64,000 nt of DNA from Henricia sp. BOLD:AAB3569. Lineage: Eukaryota; Echinodermata; Asteroidea; Spinulosida; Echinasteridae. The translations under genes and the position numbers were made by a program. Shown here one piece after another: positions 10,975-20,042 of the stretch; position 1 is the first letter of the stretch; every line of letters begins with the position of its first letter. The notes under the pieces were generated by a model. The model did no database searches. It was not told the DNA's origin and saw only the letters and a program-made list of their open reading frames with translations. The DNA is taken from the NCBI GenBank assembly GCA_037783545.1, contig JBBELK010000383.1:434001-498000 (forward strand), in the 5' to 3' direction.

Positions 10975-11160
10975 GCCGGGTGTAGCAGAACTGGACCGCT
11001 ACGCCGAGTGGGACAACCGCAAGCCACGCACGGCGAGGTGTAGCGGGGGAGAGCCGCTACGCATACGCCGAGAGAGGCAACCGCAAGCCCGGCGAGGTGT
11101 AGCGAGAGGGAACCGCTACGCCTACGCCGACAGACAACCGCAAGCCACCCACACCAAGGT
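10975..11160 (-). repeat. Three-copy tandem repeat inside the solo LTR
   Basis: The block GGTGTAGC..ACCGCTACGCC..GACAACCGCAAGCC is repeated about three times with a unit near 60 bp. It is GC-rich compared with its surroundings and lies downstream of the TATA-like box, where the R/U5 or leader would be. Confidence 0.65.
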
Positions 11161-11414
11161 CATACGAAGCACGGGCGGTTCAGTGGCCGACGTCGCACAG
11201 CACCACTGAGCCGAGTTACCAAGCAACCGCATGCTCAGCCACAGTCTTATCGAACGGGACCGCTAACCGAATACGAACTCAGTCTGATCTTTCGCACCAA
11301 CCAGTTTACTGAGAACGCATCAGTCTATATTCGAGATCGCCCTTTACCATGGTCACTATTCGCCGCCCGGATATCGCTCGCAAAACGAAACACCGAAGTG
11401 GACTTCACTTGCCT

Positions 11415-11422
11415 TATTTATA
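11415..11422 (-). promoter_or_regulatory. TATA-like box of the solo LTR
   Basis: TATAAATA on the - strand, in the only orientation consistent with the downstream AATAAA near 10692. Motif-based only. Confidence 0.4.
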
Positions 11423-12075
11423 GAACTTCGGGAGCTAGTTACATGAATAAATATGAGGAGAGAACCAATGGAAAGGCGCCAACGTGTCCTCTTGCCACAT
11501 GGTTGGGACCAAGGCTAGCGTCATGTATTAGCCTTGTGCAAAAGGGTAATAGCTAAAATAAGAGGTCAGAGCTGAGTCAGCAATCTTCTGAAGGACTATG
11601 ACTTAGCCACGCCCAATCATGCACTCATTCAGTTATGTAACGGCATATCGCTTTCCGGATTGGCCCTTGAATAGCGTCAATGTACCGACGGTTTGGACCG
11701 ACGGTTTAGCCAATCACAAAACCTTCCCTTATATGGCAGGTTTCTAGGCAACCCTGCCCTGTTTACCGAAAACACAGCTACCTGTTTATGGGGAAAACAG
11801 AGGCGTCTTTGTTCCACGCTGTCCACGTGTTTTGGTGTGGCAATGAGGCCGGAAAGCAAGATCTCGTTGTAGCGAATTTCGTGTGGTGAAATAGAGAGTG
11901 CTTCTAAATTATAAGACTGGAAATTATCAGTAATCTAGGTTCGCAACAATACCCTGAAAGGAATCGTAACGCTATGCGTTACCTAACGGCTCAATGAGCA
12001 TGCATGTCGTACAATGCCGAAAAGAAAATCCACTCGTGACCTTACACAATGACAAGTACATGTATGGGCTTGTAG

Positions 12076-14852
12076 TCCGGCAGCCAAACCCAGATTTTGG
12101 GCCTAACCTTGTTTTGGGGTCTATATTTTGTTTTCCAACGGATTATGATAGTCTAGACCCTGTTTGAAAAATCTGAAAACTGTTACTCAGTCAGCATTGA
12201 GCAATTTTTATTTCGGCCAAAAACAAATTGGCTGCCAAATTGTGTTTTTTTGCTAATAAAAGCACCAACTGCTCTGTTATAGTGTGGCTGTAATGCTTTA
12301 GAATTGTTCAAAAGGTCACAGAATGACAACATTTCATACAGAGGTATCCAATAGCCTCACAAGAAATATGGATTATACCAATATCAAATTTTAATACAGT
12401 TGCCATGGCAACCATTTGTCAAAATGGCCACCCATCCCATTAAAATGATATCAAAGTGGCCTGCAGTATTGAGATACAAATTTAAGATAGGTATAAGAAT
12501 AGTTCAAAAAAGTCTAACATTATTCAATGTTGAGGCACAATGTACATCTAAGCCATATGCTAACCCTTCAACATTATATTGTAAGGTTGTAAGTTTTCTT
12601 TTCAATTTTATAAATGTCTTCGTTACGCCTGGAATGTCTGCTTACGCCTGGAATTTCTTTTGTGTTTAATGAGCGTAGAAATGCCACAGATTTCTTCTTA
12701 TGGTCGCAAAAAGAATACTATAGTCAGCGCGATTTAATACCCTTTTTCGCAGAGCGGGTCACATACCAGCAAACATAAAGAACTATCGCAGTGTCAATTA
12801 CAAATGGTATCAGCAGATATTTTGTTTAGTTTCATCCATTTAAGTTTTCAAGTAATATCGTTAACATTTCATGTTGTAAAGCCAAAGTGCGTTGTTGTTA
12901 AGCATGTGATATGAAGTATCACACATTATCAAGTGAATAATAACCTATTTGTTCTATGAAAATATATTTATTAGAAAAAATACTGGAAACTAACACATTG
13001 AGGGAAATAATAACGAAATGAGTTGTAATATTAAAAGAAAACCAGTGAAGAGACTAATTTACGATTAATAACATAACAATAATAATATGGTATTCATTAT
13101 TTAAGAACCAAGGCACTAGCATTATAACCTACTTTACTAAAAAACTCTCATCCTTGCCTGTGGGACTCAGAGATTTTATTTTTATTATTCTTTATAGAGA
13201 AGAGAGTATTGCATTACAATGGTTAGAAAATTATATTTATGGCACTTCAGATCCCTCTGATAAATGACTATTAATGCCTTCAGTTCATAAATTTACATGT
13301 GGCCGCCGTATACATTATGCAAATTAAGCTCAAATAGACAATGCTGGCGCCATATTGAATATGCAAATTAAGTTATCTGAGATTGTGTATAACATCAGGT
13401 TTGTTTTAGACATTTGCCTTTCAGAAATAAATGCAAATTATTTGGCTATCATACGCAAATGTACTGTAACATGGACGCAAATTGAGAATTACCTATTTTA
13501 TTGTTATACATTAATGATCAGTTAAGTACACCGTAGTTTTTGACGTCACACTTGCAAAGTAGCATGCGCGAGTGCTTTGCGAGCTAGAGCGCATGCGTGA
13601 GCCTGCCGCGAGCGGGCAGTTGCAGTTGAGCCTTCGAGCTGAGCGGAGCTAACGTGCAACCGTGGGCCCGTAGGGAGGACGCCCGCTGTATGAGCGGTTG
13701 TGTCCTGAGGCGCCGGTGTCGCGAGTATTGAGGCGCCGGGCCGTGGCAGTTGCAGTTAAGTCTTCGAACTGAGCGGAGCGTGCAACCCCAGGCGACGTGC
13801 ACGGGTAAGCGACGCCCTTACACGTGAGGCGGCCCGAAGCAGACCCGACGCCCATATGGGAGGACGCCCGCTATATAACGGTTGTGTCCTGAGGCGCCGG
13901 TGTCGCATATAAGAGATAGCGAACCTAGCTCGTTGGGCGCGAGCGGTGAGCCCGCCTGATATAGTTGGACGGCAGGGCTATCAAGTAGTAAGGCGCTAGG
14001 AGAAGCAGCACTCGCGATGCGCTAGGAGTAGTGCAGCTACATGCAGACGGCCGACTAGCGAGGCGCTGAGTACAGTGCGACGGCACGGCGAGGCGCTCGG
14101 CCAAATTGAGCATTTGGAAGTGAAGTAAACCTCAGTCTGTAATTTTCTTAAGAAGCCAATAAATCATTCGTCATCAAATAAAGTCAGTACAAGGTCCAGT
14201 CATTTATTTACCCGTTAGACGACATCCCCTTCTCCGTGGATAGGCTCCGTTTTTGGCTCTACACACGCGGCGGTATATTTCTGGCCAAACGGACTGGCGC
14301 TTAGTGAGGCCCTAGACGCTCGTTTTTGAGACCTTACATTTGTGACCAACTCAGTAGGGGCAAGGAACCGGGTAGTAGAAAACCACTACTGCCACGGATT
14401 TTCCGCCACAGTACTCTTAAAATTATGATTTTCTTTCAAAAACCAGGTTTTTGGCGGCCAATTTGTTTTTTGCCTATTGACCCCTTTCGAACACGTGCGA
14501 ATATGCCATTTTGGGAGTCAAATAATGCTGAGTCATTGTGGAAGCAATGTGCGTGCGCGTTGTGTTTGTCTCTGGTGGGCGTAACGCGGTTTAGTTCACC
14601 AATGGGAGCCTCGGCATAGCGCGTTACGCGCGCTATGGACACACACAACGCGCACGCACATTGCTTCCACAACCACGCGGCATTGTTTTTCTCCCAAAAT
14701 GACGTCATTGGCACGAGCTCAATATCTAAAATTGCTCAATACCAACAGAGTAACAGTTTTATGTTTGGTCAATTTGGGTATCTCAGGAACCATAATCCAT
14801 TATAAAAAAAACTATAGACCCCAAAACAAGGTTGAGCCTGGTGGCTGCCGGA
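12076..14852. mobile_element. Long-TIR element (2.8 kb), TIR family TCCGGCAGCC
   Basis: The left arm 12076-12213 and right arm 14728-14852 are imperfect inverted repeats. Shared blocks are TCCGGCAGCC, AACCTTGTTTTGGGGTCTAT, GGATTATG, AAAACTGTTACTC and ATTGAGCAATTTT. The termini match the small MITE at 671-1339. No transposase is recognisable, so this is a long non-autonomous relative or a decayed autonomous copy. The interior is AT-rich on the left and carries a duplicated GC-rich block on the right. I could not define a target duplication. Confidence 0.65.
13561..13912. repeat. CpG-rich direct duplication inside the long-TIR element
   Basis: Two copies of a 130-160 bp unit (about 13612-13728 and 13744-13910) share GGCAGTTGCAGTTGAG-type starts, CTTCGA(G/A)CTGAGCGGAGC, GGGAGGACGCCCGCT and GGTTGTGTCCTGAGGCGCCG. 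The block is strikingly GC/CpG-rich against an AT-rich background. AATAAA motifs follow at 14158 and 14177, so it may be the remains of an inserted LTR or promoter-like unit. No coding content is supported. Confidence 0.6.
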
Positions 14853-15532
14853 CGGTTGCGGTATTAGTTCAAACAACGGTTGTAGGTCAGATGGGTTCTA
14901 TTGGTATGCCAAGATTTAAGGAATTTCCTCCCATAGTACCACGGTCTGATGGTCAGATGTACCTTGGAGTGAGCTGTCGCTTTGTGACAGCACAGCATTG
15001 TGCTGTAAAACACTATGTACATTAAATTACTGTAAGAGATTACAGTAAGGTACTGTCAAAATTACTATTTTTACAGTGCATTTAGGCCTAACGGCTGTTA
15101 ACGGACAGTTTACAATACAATTAAACCTGTCTTTTTAAATAAATTGTATTCTGTTAATGATAAGTTTGACCGGATATATTTACATGCAAAACCAGAAATA
15201 CTGTCCGACACCGTTAATTATTTTACAGGGAAAACATTTCTTGTAATTTTATGGAAATGTTTCAAAGTGTGGCTAAATTCAATTTAGCGCTATGTCCGAA
15301 AGGCCCAGATCCACTGTTTGTCCACACGTATTTGTGTTTATTATAAACGTGTTAAAAACCGAGTAAATATCTGCATGCCTCGGGTGTATTACAACAGATG
15401 TTTGACCGCCCTGTGTAATATTTATGTCCATGGGCCGAAATGCATATAATGGCATGTTCACTATCAGATTTTTGTTTGACGTAGACAATGGACCGCGAGA
15501 CTCGTCGATTTCCGGAGACCTTGTATGGGAGC
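14853..15532. other. Intergenic, short TTACTGTAA-type repeats
   Basis: No gene supported. Around 15025-15080 there is a cluster of TACTGTAA/TTACAGTA inverted motifs, of the same flavour as the cluster at 24440-24560. Confidence 0.45.
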
Positions 15533-15536
15533 TTAA

Positions 15537-17899
15537 CCCCTTGCCACCGGTATTTTTATACGAGCGGTTGCTGGTGGGCCGGTATTAATTTCACCGATAA
15601 TTCATGCAGTGGCCCACCGGGCAGTGTCTATAGGGTATACGCCGAGTCACACCGTGCACCCGACCAGGCAATGTTGGTACATTGCACGCTAATAGTTTTC
15701 GGTCGACTCTTTGTGCTACTTTCACTATTACGCATAGTTGTTTTTGCAACGTTACAAAATATGTTTAACACCTATTCACCGTTTATGGACTACAATTCAA
15801 ATAAAATGAAACAAAGACAAACAATCGTTTTTGCAAGGTATTTTATTCACACAACTCTTAGTTCTTTCCTTCAGATTATGTTTTCTTTATCTTGATGATG
15901 TCAAATAAATGGACTGAATTTGCGCTTTATACTTTTCTGACGGTGGGCTGTATCCTATGTAATTGTTTACCTGTGATAATCTTTGAAACAAGGGACAGCG
16001 TAAAGGGGAACTTCGCAAATTTCACACATGATCTTTGTTTCCTTTCTCGTGCCATTTCCGTTACATTCAACACAACGATTGAAGGGTCTGGCACAGTTAT
16101 CTGTTAGGGGTATTTCAGCAGGGAAAGGTCTACCCAACAGTCTGAACGGACCACGGCGACGGGGTGGTCTACTTCTAGACCGATAAACAGCTAGGGAAAT
16201 TTCTTGCATTGGATTCAAATATTTCATTCACTAATGCCATTCTGAAATTCAATTATTTGTCAGATTTGTTTGTACCACTTGATCGACTTCCTAACGGAGC
16301 GGTGAGTGGAGGCAAGTTGGTCTGCCATGTCCACACCTTTCATGCCTTCGTTGTAGTCGATGACACAACGGGGTTTCTCTATGGGTCTGTCCGGCGTCCC
16401 GGTCGTGCTTTCAAGAGTCTCCCATTAATTGCCGCCGTGGCCGTGTGCAAGCAGGCTTTTGTCGGAAGAGCGATATGTAACTTCGCCCCTTCTTAGTTTC
16501 AAGTCCTTAGGCATCTCTTTGCGATTTTTTCTCACTGTCCCTACGACATTTGTTTCGTAGCCGCTGTGGAGTTCCAGGAAGAGAGAAGGGCTGCTGAACC
16601 AGTTGTCTAAAATGGTGTACCCCTTGCCGAGTAGATCGGCGTTCAGGTCGAGTACGATTTTCGTACTTTCCGGCTTGTCGCTCTCGTCTTGCCCAGTGTA
16701 TATTTTGAAGTTCCACGTGTACCCAGTGGCAAGTCCCGTGCTTTGGCAGACTCGATATACCTTGATGCCAAATCTCGCACGCTTCTTCGGGTTGTACTGT
16801 TTGAACTTCAATCTTCCCTTGTATTTCCACAGCGACTCGTCCGTGGTTATACGGCTGGAGGGAAGGTAGACCGTCTTGAAGTTATCAGTTAGTTCGTTTA
16901 CCATACCACGGGGCGGATCTTAAAGAGGCGATCACTTTTATATGCCTGATTATTGTCATTGAAGTGCAGATAGGCCAGCATGTCCATAAATCTGTCTCGG
17001 GGCAGGATGTTGTGGAAGAAAGGAGTTTCAAGTATGGAGTCTGTCGTCCAATAAAGTTTCACTTCGGGTTTGGGCATTATTCCCATGGTGATCGTCAAAG
17101 CCAGAAACACCAACATCTCTTCGGAGGTAGTCTTGAACCATTCCCTCATGTGACTTCGACTTGGCGTTTGACGTCTTGGATTCTGGGCGGCGTAGGATAA
17201 CGATTTGTCTCGTCGGCGATGTAGGCGTCAGTTCGGGAGTGAAGAACTTTTCAAAAATCTCCACGAGGCTGCTGGTGTTGTCCAAATCCCGCACTTGAAC
17301 TCCCGTTGTACCGCAAAAGCCATATCGTCGCGGGAAGTTGTCGCTGTTCTTCCACTGAATTGAGTCAGTTCTCTTGGTTTGCTTGGCACGCTTTGCTAAC
17401 GGCACTCCCCCGTTAAAACCACTGCTGTCGCTACTTTTACTATATGAACTTTGTTCAAATTCCGATTCTAAATCTGAAACTGTAGTTGCTGCCGTCGCAG
17501 TACCCTCACTCGTCGAAGACGTCATGTTATGCAATTGAATGCCCTGTGTATGTACGTCTATATATACACACACCGAGAGCTCAGGGTTATGAATAGCGCG
17601 GAACAATGAACGCATGTACTCTGAACAACAGCCCTATTCGTCGCGCACGAACTCCATGCAGTGTACATGTATTACGCGAAGCGCTCTGCGCGAAAAATTC
17701 CATCTTTTCAACCAAGAATAATGACTAGTTTCGGCGTATAGATTTACATTTTCAGAACTACTAAAGATTATCCAAACATGCCAGCAACCACATGTGCAAG
17801 TTGAATTAGATGCGCACGTGCAGTATACGGCTATAGACGTCGGCCGAATCTTGGTATATTTACAAGTCGCGTCTTTAGACGTCATCCAGTGGCAAGGGG
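15537..17899 (-). mobile_element. piggyBac-type DNA transposon with TTAA target sites
   Basis: The element is bounded by TTAA at 15533-15536 and 17900-17903, the invariant piggyBac target. Its termini are inverted repeats: CCCCTTGCCACCGG on the left, and CCCCTTGCCACTGG reading inward from the right. Length is 2,363 bp, normal for a complete element. A transposase (pseudogene) fills most of the interior on the - strand. Both ends are intact, so it could in principle be cross-mobilised by a related transposase. Confidence 0.92.
15967..17527 (-). pseudogene. piggyBac transposase (PGBD4-like), frameshifted
   Basis: The N-terminus MTSSTSEGTATAATT begins near 17525. All the family landmarks follow on the - strand: SLVEIFEKFFTPEL; REWFKTTSEEMLVFLAL and MGIMPKPEVKLYW; DESLWKYKGRLKFKQY with the first catalytic Asp (about 16840); GYTILDNWFSSPSLF with the second Asp (about 16610); VIDYNEGMKGVDMADQ with the last catalytic Asp (about 16340); and a C-terminal cysteine-rich domain (CVECNGNG, MCEICEVPLYAVPCF) ending near 15967. 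These blocks lie in at least three different frames, with breaks near 17150, 16900, 16430 and 16240. The gene is therefore dead although every domain is present. Confidence 0.88.
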
Positions 17900-17903
17900 T
17901 TAA

Positions 17904-18487
17904 CCATGAACGTGCAGCGACCGTTTTTTTCGGTACCTATTTGACACCACGTAAAAATTAGTAGTTTCACTTACTGATTTGGGGTCCACTGTACAAATTC
18001 TTAAAATCCCATTTATTACTTGTGATCAACGTTAATTGAGCGAAAAGTTCAAGTTGACATTCTAACCAGATATTTGTTTAGCTACGTTAACATTTCTGGG
18101 CCCGCATTCGTAAAGGTACTCGCAAAACGGAACAGGTAAAAAAAATAAATTTGTTTGTGACAAACTCGGACTACATTTTCTTCATTTTATTTATTGAATC
18201 GAAAGATTTTAAGGTGCCTTATTTTTATTTATTGGTGTTTGGGCGCTTACAAACGCGGTACGGTAAAGTGATAATTTAAAGAATATTGTTACAACTTTAA
18301 AACCCCATTGTCATTCCCTAACTGGTTTCCGGAAGTGTGAACCCGAAACGAGACTTACACGGTTTATTGACCCGTCATACCATATGCGTAGCATGGGTGG
18401 GGATGGGGGATGGGGGATGGGGGTAATGGGGGTGGGGGGTGGGGGTGGGGGGTGAGGGTGATGGGGGGGGGATACAGGGGGTCGCTC
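17904..18487. other. Intergenic, G-rich tract at the right end
   Basis: No gene supported. From about 18392 to 18480 there is a G-rich degenerate minisatellite of GGGGATGG and GGGGGTG type, able to form G-quadruplexes on the + strand. Confidence 0.5.
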
Positions 18488-18562
18488 CAGTGGCGTAATT
18501 TGTTTACACCACTGCGAGGGGAAAGCGAGGGGTTTTGTACCTTTTTAGCGTCTTGAGAGGAG
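18488..18562 (+). repeat. Dispersed repeat, inverted partner at 6286-6352
   Basis: The CCACTGCGAGGGGAAAGCGA block followed by GGGGTTTTGTAC and GCGTCTTGAGAGG is the reverse complement of the block at 6286-6352. Family unknown. Confidence 0.6.
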
Positions 18563-18573
18563 ACTATATAATA

Positions 18574-18592
18574 GGTTAGGGTTAGGGTTAGG
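18574..18592 (+). repeat. Short interstitial telomere-type repeat
   Basis: Three tandem TTAGGG-type units (GGTTAGGGTTAGGGTTAGG), the metazoan telomere repeat. The tract is too short to mean a chromosome end. It may mark a repair event or chance. Confidence 0.7.
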
Positions 18593-18609
18593 TTATTTTT
18601 AAGGAATTT

Positions 18610-18700
18610 AGGGTTTGCAACCAGCTTAGGGTCTGGTTAGAAGAGAACATCGACTTGTAATCATAGGTCCCTGGTTCGAATCCCAGTGTTTGGGATTTTT
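18610..18700 (+). mobile_element. tRNA-derived SINE fragment
   Basis: GACTTGTAATCATAGGTCCC followed by TGGTTCGAATCCCAG resembles the anticodon-to-T-arm half of a tRNA (B box GGTTCGAATCC). The 5' acceptor and D arm are degenerate and no matching acceptor stem closes, so this is not a functional tRNA gene. Confidence 0.45.
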
Positions 18701-19274
18701 CAAAATTCCTCGGTTTCTTCTTTCTCTCTAATTGAGAGTAAGAGTTCTGACTATTTCCAAGATTGTCACTTAAGAAGTTTGTCAGTGGAAACTTAGTAGA
18801 CTCCATTCGAGTTGAAAAGTTGGGGTGTACCCCACGCTGCAGTGTAAAAAAAAAACATGCGCTCCGGTGTCGCTTAGCCGGGGGCGGTGCGAGGTGAGCG
18901 GGTGAGCGCCCTCACGCAACAGCTTGTTTGGACATACATGAAATATAATGCATTTCCATTGCCGTGGCGTTTTATCAGCGGTGTTATATAAGTTTCATTA
19001 ACTTTTTTTTTATTTTTGCCGACAGTACAATGATTTTGCCGACAAAACATGAATTGCATCATATGGGAGGCAAACAAGTGGGGGGAGGGGACAAAAATTG
19101 ACATCTTTGCACCAGCACCAGCACCCACTCCGTTGGGCTCTATTCCTTTGAGTGATATGTGCAACTAAAAATTTGATATATTATTTTCCTACATTAAATC
19201 TAATTTCATAATAAATATCTACAAATGTCTTACTGGCGACAGAACTTTTTTGGTCAAGTGTAGATACCAAGCCT

Positions 19275-19361
19275 GGTGTTAAAATTTAACACCATATGCG
19301 TTACTTTTAATACAAGCACATTTAGAATAAATCCACACTTGTGGTGTTAAAATTTAACACC
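19275..19361. repeat. Paired GGTGTTAAAATTTAACACC near-palindromes
   Basis: The same 19-mer near-palindrome occurs at 19275-19293 and 19343-19361. Related TTAACACC motifs cluster at 39755-39780 and 41300-41720. Probably pieces of one satellite or MITE family. Confidence 0.6.
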
Positions 19362-19699
19362 AGGATTGGCATCTATATAAGACAACACCCACTGGTGCTA
19401 TTTAACATCAGTTTTTGGAGTGTATTTAAGATAAAAAGTACAACTTTCTTCACACGATAGTACAAACCCAAGCGCGAGCGCGATAGCGCGTGTAATATAC
19501 CATTGTTTGTTTTATTGTCCGCGCTGCGCGTTTTTTTGATCGCATGCTAAGTGTGTGCCATTGTGATGCACACAATGAATTATTTCAACACGGGACCAAA
19601 CAATTTTTTTCTGCAATCCTCGCTTTGATTTACGTTGGTTTTAATAGGGGAAAGGGAAGATGGCCGCACCGTGATGAAGGTCTATTTGCTCTTGGATAG

Positions 19700-19830
19700 A
19701 GCTAGACATTTTATGGCAAATTGCCTTGCACAAAGGCACAAGCACCATGACGCCTCCTTGATTCGAACCCACAACCTTCAGAATTTGAAATAAGTAGGTC
19801 TTGAATACGATGCAACATTGCGCTTGGTCA
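19700..19830 (-). mobile_element. tRNA-derived SINE fragment, S1-related core
   Basis: On the - strand a B-box-like GTGGGTTCGAATCAAGG is followed by CTTGTGCCTTTGTGCAAGGC, a diverged form of the S1 core seen at 1684-1885 and 33249-33442. The copy is degenerate. Confidence 0.5.
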
Positions 19831-19873
19831 CAGTACTTAAATTTTGATATTCTGATCTTCGTTTAATTCAAAG

Positions 19874-20042
19874 AAATGTCCAGGATCCGTCCGAGCAAGA
19901 ATGCTAACTAGCCCCTACACACAGCGGATATTTGTCCCCGAGACACCAATCCTAGCTTGGAACGAGCACTACTCGCACGAGGAGTACGAGCGGCTTAAGA
20001 ATTACCATGGGATTTACGGCTGGAAGGAAGTCAACGATACAG
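19874..20042 (+). CDS. ST6GalNAc-like gene 1, exon a (stem-to-catalytic boundary)
   Basis: Starts after ...TTCAAAG and ends before GTAGGT, leaving a 1-nt carry. Encodes [10 protein letters not shown], then [12 protein letters not shown] and GIYGWKEV. The matching exon of gene 2 (63403-63571) encodes KCPSSVRWK and [11 protein letters not shown], with the same start context (AAG|AAATGTCC) and the same exit phase. The CPxSVR block corresponds to the start of the conserved region in vertebrate ST6GALNACs. Confidence 0.88.

Larger units (their letters stand above)
10589..11948 (-). mobile_element. Solo LTR (1,360 bp) with ATAC target duplication
   Basis: The segment begins TGTTGCC and ends GCAACA (inverted TGTTGC/GCAACA ends). 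It is flanked by ATAC at 10585-10588 and 11949-11952. Inside on the - strand are a TATA-like TATAAATA (11422-11415) and a candidate poly(A) signal AATAAA near 10692, in the right order for U3-R-U5. No internal retroviral coding sequence remains, so it is a solo LTR left by LTR-LTR recombination. It starts 24 bases from the LINE target duplication. Family unknown; a 4-bp TSD fits many Ty3/gypsy elements. Confidence 0.7.

Noticed and set aside
13584-14113. Arg/Ala/Pro-rich - strand ORFs
   Set aside because: They follow from the GC-rich duplicated block; the protein has no domain and the frame differs between the two repeat copies.
14326-14714. Overlapping + and - ORFs of about 95 codons
   Set aside because: They come from an inverted repeat (ACGCGCACGCACATTGCTTC and its complement at 14540-14675) in the long-TIR element; no protein family is recognised.
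18610-18700. Possible tRNA gene
   Set aside because: Only the 3' half resembles tRNA; the D arm and acceptor stem are missing.
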